Shown here one piece after another: positions 6,595-10,606 of a stretch of DNA of 10,606 bases. The position numbers and the translations under genes were made by a program. Position 1 is the first letter of the stretch. The number at the start of each line of letters is the position of its first letter. The DNA is from Pseudomonadota bacterium (lineage in GTDB: Bacteria > Pseudomonadota > Alphaproteobacteria > Micropepsales > Micropepsaceae): the NCBI GenBank assembly GCA_021817355.1, contig JAKAVI010000360.1, positions 1 through 10,606 on the forward strand. Reading direction: 5' to 3'. The notes under the pieces are model-generated. The model saw only the letters and a program-made list of their open reading frames with translations, did not search any database and was not told where the DNA came from.

Positions 6595-7991
6595 GCCACC
6601 GCCTTCGCGTGGGAAGATTGCGCCCGAAACGCGGGCAGGATAGCGGTAAAGGTCGAACCTTCGCCCAGCACGCTCGCTACGAAGATTTCTCCGCCATGGG
6701 CTTCGATCAGTCCCTTGACAATGGCAAGACCAAGACCGGTTCCCTTGTCGATGGTGGCAACATCGTAGCGTCCCTGGCCAAATTTTTCGAAGATCTTGGC
6801 CTGGTCATCAGCGGCAATGCCGATGCCGGTGTCGCGGACACCAAAAGCGATGCTTCCGTCGGCTTGTTTGTGGGCAAAGACCCCAACTTCTCCGCCCTGG
6901 GATGTGAACTTGAGCGCATTGGACAGCAGATTGAGCAAGACCTGCCTGAGCGCGCGACTGTCGGCAAAGAGCAAGGGCAGCGGCGCAACCTTGCTCGTCA
7001 TTCGAACACCCGCCATGTCTGCGGCCGGAGCAATGAGACGCACGCAATCGGCGATGATATCAGCAAGGCAGACATGGCTTTCACGGATCACTTCGCCACC
7101 TGCCTCGATCTTTGCCAAATCGAGGATGTCGTTGATCAGGGCCAGGAGATGCTTGCCTGAGTCATGAATATAACCGGCGTATTCTCCAGTTTTTGCGGCC
7201 TCGGTGCGTAGGCCCTGGATCAGTTCCGAAAAGCCGAGGATGGCGTTGAGCGGTGTTCTGAGCTCATGACTCATGTTCGCCAGAAACTGTGACTTGGCCT
7301 GGCTGGCCTGCTCGGCCCGATCGCGGGCGCGATCGGACTCGTCCTTCGCCGTCTTCAGGCCCTCGATGAGCGCCGTGCGCTCATGCACCAGGACCAGCAT
7401 GTCCCGGGCGGTGCGATGCATGCTGATCTGGATATGCACCATATACCCAATATAGAACAGGGCGAGCAGCGCTATGGCGGTCATGATCTCGCCGCCCTGG
7501 CGCAGCGGGATTATGACCAGAGTTGCGCCATAGACGACGGTTCCGATGGTGGCCAGCGGTACGCTGATGCTGCAGGCCGCGGTGGCGCCGGCGAGCGTGC
7601 AGGCAATCAGCAGCATCAGCAAAAACTGGTCCATGACATTATTGGGCTGCCACAGAAGGAAGATCATTGACGCCCAGGCCATCACGAACACGGCATAGCT
7701 GAGACTGCACAGAAGCAGCCAGCGGCGCGCCGAGTTGCCAGCATTGGGTCGGCTCAGAAAGCGTTCGAGCAGTGCGCCTTGCGGGATCACGCTGGCAAGC
7801 ACCAGAAAGGCCCAGATAAAGACGTTCTGCGCTGGCACCCAGCGGGCGTAGATCACACAGATGACCGCGGCTATCAGCGGCATGACGACAGCACTGGAGC
7901 GCAGGTTGCGCGCGGCCATGCGCAACTCGTCATAGATCAGCGTCTCGTCCAGCCTATCGGTGTCGGGACGATAAATTGGGGCCCAGCCCAT
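6591..7991 (-). CDS. Membrane sensor histidine kinase 1 (six-helix sensor)
   Basis: A 466-residue inner-membrane sensor kinase, paralogue of the next gene downstream. About six hydrophobic helices (roughly 34-49, 57-74, 92-114, 122-140, 141-162, 171-189) precede a coiled-coil-like linker (about 195-232). HisKA has H242 in MSHELRTPLNAILGFSE. HATPase motifs are N354/N358 in NLLSNALKFT, D387-TGIG, F404 in FEKFGQ and GTGLGL from 417. No PAS, HAMP or receiver domain is seen, so sensing is likely within or at the membrane. The frame stays open up to 8153, but that would run into the divergent gene starting at 8129. The ATG at 7989-7991 has GGGAG at five-base spacing and is chosen. The stop overlaps the next kinase's start by four bases, so the two form an operon. 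The ligand and the cognate response regulator are unknown. Confidence 0.92.
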   Translation of the reverse strand: MGWAPIYRPDTDRLDETLIYDELRMAARNLRSSAVVMPLIAAVICVIYARWVPAQNVFIWAFLVLASVIPQGALLERFLSRPNAGNSARRWLLLCSLSYAVFVMAWASMIFLLWQPNNVMDQFLLMLLIACTLAGATAACSISVPLATIGTVVYGATLVIIPLRQGGEIMTAIALLALFYIGYMVHIQISMHRTARDMLVLVHERTALIEGLKTAKDESDRARDRAEQASQAKSQFLANMSHELRTPLNAILGFSELIQGLRTEAAKTGEYAGYIHDSGKHLLALINDILDLAKIEAGGEVIRESHVCLADIIADCVRLIAPAADMAGVRMTSKVAPLPLLFADSRALRQVLLNLLSNALKFTSQGGEVGVFAHKQADGSIAFGVRDTGIGIAADDQAKIFEKFGQGRYDVATIDKGTGLGLAIVKGLIEAHGGEIFVASVLGEGSTFTAILPAFRAQSSHAKAVA

Positions 7992-7996
7992 GGCGT

Positions 7997-8001
7997 CTCC
8001 C
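7997..8001 (-). promoter_or_regulatory. Ribosome binding site deciding the start of kinase 1
   Basis: The complementary strand reads GGGAG, then ACGCC, then ATG (7989-7991). The spacing is good, and the start avoids overlap with the divergent gene at 8129, unlike the upstream in-frame starts. Confidence 0.6.
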
Positions 8002-8060
8002 GTCTTCGGCCAAGCCGTGTTTTGCCGGGAAACATAGGTAGGTAAGGTTAATATCCTCTT

Positions 8061-8112
8061 GCAAAGCCCTGGTTGCGGCAGCCCAGCCAAGACGCTAGCC
8101 TGCCGCAAAGCC
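8061..8112. promoter_or_regulatory. Divergent-promoter repeats: nine-base inverted repeat plus direct repeat
   Basis: Between kinase 1 and the small ABM-fold gene, TTGCGGCAG (8073-8081) and CTGCCGCAA (8100-8108) form a perfect nine-base inverted repeat with an 18-base centre. GCAAAGCC also occurs directly repeated at 8061-8068 and 8105-8112, bracketing it. The right arm ends nine bases before the GGGAG ribosome binding site (8118-8122). It could be an operator or a 5'-leader hairpin. No convincing -35/-10 boxes were identified. Confidence 0.4.
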
Positions 8113-8128
8113 AAATCGGGAGTGACAG

Positions 8129-8419
8129 ATGGCAATTGCAGTACTGGCGACATTGAAGGTTGCGAGCGGCAAGGAACAGGAGTTTGAAGGGGTATTCCGT
8201 GAGCTTTCGGCTCAGGTTCGCGCCAATGAGCCTGGCAACAAGTTTTATCAGCTTTGCCGTTCCAAAGCCGATCCGTCGCTCTACACGGTTATGGAAGTCT
8301 ATGCTGATGATGCCGCGCTGGCGGCCCATGGCGCGTCCGCGCATTTCAAGGCAGCCGGACCCAAGCTTGGCCCCTGCCTTGGGGGAAAGCCCGAGATCCA
8401 GTATTTCGAAACGGTCTGA
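8129..8419 (+). CDS. ABM-fold small protein (putative quinol/antibiotic-biosynthesis-type monooxygenase)
   Basis: A 96-residue single-domain protein with the length and pattern of the dimeric ferredoxin-like antibiotic biosynthesis monooxygenase family (YgiN-like). The N-terminal strand is AIAVLATLKVASGKEQEFE. Then come a helix (about 16-31), a GNKFYQLCRSKADPSLYTV strand pair (about 36-54), E56 and Y58 in MEVYAD, and the family's histidine-rich helix AAHGASAHFK with H67 and H72. Family members act as cofactor-free quinol oxygenases, haem-degrading enzymes or detoxifying enzymes; which applies here cannot be said, and many remain uncharacterised. It is cytoplasmic, with no signal peptide. GGGAG at 8118-8122, six bases before the ATG, supports the start. 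It is divergent from kinase 1 and convergent with the PAS kinase, with only nine bases between stop codons. It may answer to the neighbouring kinases, but nothing in the sequence proves this. Confidence 0.85.
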   Translation: MAIAVLATLKVASGKEQEFEGVFRELSAQVRANEPGNKFYQLCRSKADPSLYTVMEVYADDAALAAHGASAHFKAAGPKLGPCLGGKPEIQYFETV

Positions 8420-8424
8420 TACCG

Positions 8425-8443
8425 GAGCCTAAGCGGCTCTTTC
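8425..8443 (+). terminator. Weak possible terminator after the ABM-fold gene
   Basis: GAGCC, loop TAAGC, GGCTC, then TTTC gives a five-base-pair stem with a very short T-run, six bases after the stop codon. It overlaps the end of the convergent PAS kinase gene. It is too short to be convincing. Confidence 0.25.
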
Positions 8444-9883
8444 GATGCGGCGGCCAGCAGGGAAGATGGCGGTCATCGTCGTCCCCTTGCCTGGCTTGCT
8501 GTCGATCAAAAGCTCGCCATCGTGCAGCCTGATGAGCGAGTGGGTGATGGGCAGGCCAAGACCGGTGCCCTGATGACGGCGGGAAAGCGTGGAATCGACC
8601 TGGCCGAAAGGCGATAGAGCCACCTTGATATCGCCAGCGCTCATGCCGATACCGGAGTCGCAGACGGAGATGGCGAGCCCCCTGCTGCCCTCATCGCGGG
8701 CGCTGATGCGTACCGTGCCGCCCTCCGGGGTAAACTTGATCGCATTGGTTACGAGATTGAGCAGGACCTGACGAAGCGCCCGGGGGTCGGCCTTGAGCGA
8801 GGGCAGGTCCTTGGCGATGTCGTGACTCAGTGTCACCTGACCTTCATCGGCTTTGACCTTCAGCAGGCTGAGACACTGCTCGATCAGGGAAGGGAGCGCG
8901 ACGTCGCTTTCATGCAGCTCGAGCTTGCCGGCTTCGAGCTTGGCCAGATCAAGGACATCGTTGATCAGCTCAAGCAGATATGTGCCGCTGGTATGAATGT
9001 CGCGTGCGTAGGCGGCGTATTGCGGCTTGCAGGCGCCAAACATCTCGTTGGCGATGATCTCCGAGAAACCCAATATGGCATTTAGTGGCGTGCGCAGTTC
9101 ATGGCTCATATTGGCGAGAAATTCGGTCTTGGCGCGATTGGCAAATTCCGCGGCCTCCTTGGCCCGGATCAGCGCCTCCTCAGCCATCTTGCGCGCTGAG
9201 ATGTCAGTAATCCACGACAGTGATGCCGGTATGCCATCCCAGATCACGAGCGCAGCCTGGGCATCGACCCAAACGATGCTGCCATCGCGGTGAATGAGAC
9301 GGAATTCATAGTGGGGCGTGCTCTCCTGCCCCTTCATGCGGGCATCGATGCGCCCCACGATCAGTCCAATGTCATCGGGATGGATCACGCCGTTGATGGT
9401 TTCCTGCGCCATGTCCGTCAGCTCGCTGGCGTCGGCATAGCCGATCAAGCGGGCAAAGCCATCATTCATGTAGAGCACGCGGTCATTGGTGCGAACGACT
9501 ATGCCCTGGTGCGAGCCTTCCACCACGCGGCGCATCTGCTTGGCTGCGCGGCGGGCGGCAATCCTCGGGTCGGCATAAAGCTTGACCTCGATACGGCCCT
9601 GCTCGCTGCGTAGCTGGACTTCGTTCATGAAGGGTCTCTTGCCGGTGCTGCGTGGGAAGTGCAGCACAAGACTGGCGGTACGACCCGCCTCGGCAATCAG
9701 CCATTCAAGGGTGGCCTCGAGGAACGGCCGATCCTGGGGGGCCACCTTTTGTGGCAGGCTGGCGCCAGGGGCAAGGCCATAAGCGCCAGCACCGTCGCCA
9801 GCCTCGATGGCAAGCAACGTCCCGGCGCCGTCAATGAGCGCGTACACGGCCGGTGCCGCGTCCTCCTGCATGCTCTTCCCCAT
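8429..9883 (-). CDS. Soluble PAS-domain sensor histidine kinase
   Basis: A 484-residue cytoplasmic kinase with no membrane segment. Residues about 11-104 look like a degenerate PAS domain (VYALIDGAGTLLAIEAG). A clear PAS/PAC pair spans about 115-232, with NDGFARLIGYA, IHPDD and EFRLIHRDGSIVWVDA. HisKA follows with H261 in MSHELRTPLNAILGFSE and the insert MFGACKPQYAAYARDIH, recalling the PleC/PdhS group of alphaproteobacteria. HATPase motifs are N376/N380 in NLVTNAIKFTP, D409-SGIG, F426 in FGQVDS and GTGLGL from 439. The kinase should autophosphorylate, but no receiver domain or response regulator is nearby. Starts at 9883 (GCGGGAT just upstream) and at 9871 (GGGGAAGAG just upstream) are both possible and differ by four residues. 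The kinase half is paralogous to the two membrane kinases. The ligand of the PAS domains is unknown. Confidence 0.92.
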   Translation of the reverse strand: MGKSMQEDAAPAVYALIDGAGTLLAIEAGDGAGAYGLAPGASLPQKVAPQDRPFLEATLEWLIAEAGRTASLVLHFPRSTGKRPFMNEVQLRSEQGRIEVKLYADPRIAARRAAKQMRRVVEGSHQGIVVRTNDRVLYMNDGFARLIGYADASELTDMAQETINGVIHPDDIGLIVGRIDARMKGQESTPHYEFRLIHRDGSIVWVDAQAALVIWDGIPASLSWITDISARKMAEEALIRAKEAAEFANRAKTEFLANMSHELRTPLNAILGFSEIIANEMFGACKPQYAAYARDIHTSGTYLLELINDVLDLAKLEAGKLELHESDVALPSLIEQCLSLLKVKADEGQVTLSHDIAKDLPSLKADPRALRQVLLNLVTNAIKFTPEGGTVRISARDEGSRGLAISVCDSGIGMSAGDIKVALSPFGQVDSTLSRRHQGTGLGLPITHSLIRLHDGELLIDSKPGKGTTMTAIFPAGRRIERAA

Positions 9884-9946
9884 ATCCCGCCTCTGCTCGA
9901 CCGGGATGGCCGGCAGGCGTATCGGGATGCGAGCATACCCCCGTCT

Positions 9947-9987
9947 GGTTAAGGGGACTTTATTGCGGCGCAGCTCAGCCCTTAACC
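9947..9987. repeat. Nine-base inverted repeat overlapping the dehydrogenase stop codon
   Basis: GGTTAAGGG (9947-9955) and CCCTTAACC (9979-9987) are perfect inverted copies separated by 23 bases. The right arm lies in the last codons of the leftward short-chain dehydrogenase; the left arm is 64 bases upstream of the PAS kinase ATG. Read leftward as RNA it could form a hairpin just after the stop codon, but no U-run follows. It may be a processing or weak termination hairpin, or a paired protein-binding site for the kinase promoter. Confidence 0.4.
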
Positions 9988-10606
9988 GGGCTATCCTGCA
10001 GGCGGGCCATGAATTTCTCGGTTTGCTCGGAGCCCATGGTGTAGTGCCGGGCGCCAGAAAAGTCAGAAATCCTGCCCCAATATTCGGCTACGGTATCGGC
10101 ATTGGCCTTGTGGCCGAGATTGAGGCCTTCGCTTTCCACGATCTGGGCTGCGGCAAAAACCCCGGCTCCGGCGGTCAGGATGACACCGGTCGGGGCATCT
10201 TCGCTGACCAGATAAACGACACCGGGGGTTACATATTCCGGCTTGAGCATCTCAAGGACCTGCGGAGGCATCAGATTTTCGGTCATGCGCGTTGCAGCGA
10301 CCGGTGCAATGGCATTGACCTTGATGTTGTCCTTCGCACCCTCAAGCTTGAGCGTGTTCATGAAGCCGACGAGGCCAAGCTTGGCTGCGCCATAATTGGT
10401 CTGGCCAAAATTGCCGTAAAGACCGGTTGAGGAGGTGGTGACGACGATGCGGCCATATTGCTGCTCGCGCATGATCTGCCAGACTGCCTTGCAGGGCTTG
10501 ACGCTGCCCATGACGTGGACATCCATCACCGCGGTAAAATCCTTGAGCTCCATCTTCGCGAAGCTCTTGTCGCGCAGGATGCCGGCATTGGCGATGAGCA
10601 AGATCG
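9975..10606 (-). CDS. Short-chain dehydrogenase, MFE-2-type 3-hydroxyacyl-CoA dehydrogenase, 5' end cut by window edge
   Basis: The C-terminal 210 or so residues of a short-chain dehydrogenase reading in from the right edge. The N-terminal Rossmann glycine motif and start codon lie outside the window. Visible are LLIANAGILRDKSFAKM (the NAG motif), then TTSSTGLYGNFGQTNYGAAK with the catalytic Ser codon at 10431-10433, Tyr at 10392-10394 and Lys at 10380-10382 (spacing S-x12-Y-x3-K). NAIAP and PEYVTPGVVYLVSED follow. The ILRDxSF segment, LYGNFGQ, and His in place of the usual Asn in DVHVMGS are features of the (3R)-hydroxyacyl-CoA dehydrogenase domain of multifunctional enzyme 2. It would oxidise 3-hydroxyacyl-CoA to 3-oxoacyl-CoA with NAD(P), fitting the beta-oxidation genes at 1858-5067. 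The stop is TGA at 9975-9977, with 91 bases to the PAS kinase ATG. Fold certain; exact substrate unknown. Confidence 0.9.
   Translation of the reverse strand, partial: ILLIANAGILRDKSFAKMELKDFTAVMDVHVMGSVKPCKAVWQIMREQQYGRIVVTTSSTGLYGNFGQTNYGAAKLGLVGFMNTLKLEGAKDNIKVNAIAPVAATRMTENLMPPQVLEMLKPEYVTPGVVYLVSEDAPTGVILTAGAGVFAAAQIVESEGLNLGHKANADTVAEYWGRISDFSGARHYTMGSEQTEKFMARLQDSPVKG

Noticed and set aside
6588..7160. 190-codon open frame on the plus strand
   Set aside because: It lies opposite the HATPase region of kinase 1, where N, G1, F and G2 motifs are all readable; it is a mirror frame.
7992..8153. Upstream extension of kinase 1 to a start at 8153
   Set aside because: It would overlap the divergent ABM-fold gene and add a 54-residue region without family features; the ATG at 7991 has a well-spaced GGGAG.
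5113..9883. Hybrid kinase or phosphorelay with receiver domains
   Set aside because: None of the three kinases has sequence after the HATPase domain long enough for a receiver domain.
9947..9987. Intrinsic terminator for the short-chain dehydrogenase
   Set aside because: The hairpin arms are real but the loop is 23 bases and no U-run follows, so it is reported only as an inverted repeat.
10599..10601. TTG as the start of the short-chain dehydrogenase
   Set aside because: The coding frame continues to the window edge, and the NAG motif so close to the N-terminus means the Rossmann half is simply cut off.

Overview
The window is GC-rich, densely coding bacterial DNA, most likely chromosomal and alphaproteobacterial. 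The lineage is inferred from two things: the PleC/PdhS-like look of the kinase dimerisation domains, and protein sequences resembling those of lipid- and xenobiotic-degrading alphaproteobacteria. No genus can be named. I saw no tRNA, rRNA, insertion sequence, phage gene or CRISPR array, and no gene-free stretch over 300 bases.

Left part (1-5067). A leftward M20-family zinc dipeptidase gene, cut by the window edge, is divergent from a small AroQ-type chorismate mutase gene. After a 92-base gap comes a rightward set of three: acyl-CoA dehydrogenase A, acyl-CoA dehydrogenase B and a crotonase-fold enoyl-CoA hydratase/isomerase. The two dehydrogenases look complementary. A carries a candidate catalytic glutamate but lacks the usual FAD-binding motifs in its C-terminal half. 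B keeps those FAD motifs but lacks a glutamate at both usual positions. This is the arrangement of the alpha2beta2 acyl-CoA dehydrogenases of steroid side-chain degradation.

Middle and right part (5113-9883). Three paralogous sensor histidine kinases all point left. Two are tandem six-helix membrane kinases whose reading frames overlap by four bases (ATGA). The third is a soluble PAS kinase. No response regulator gene lies in the window. A small rightward antibiotic-biosynthesis-monooxygenase (ABM) fold gene sits between the membrane pair and the PAS kinase.

Right edge (9975-10606). The C-terminal two thirds of a leftward short-chain dehydrogenase resembles the 3-hydroxyacyl-CoA dehydrogenase domain of peroxisomal multifunctional enzyme type 2. 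Together with the dehydrogenase pair and the crotonase it would supply three successive beta-oxidation steps, which points to breakdown of a bulky or branched acyl-CoA. The substrate is not shown by the sequence. Several inverted repeats sit at gene boundaries and are candidate operators or RNA hairpins.
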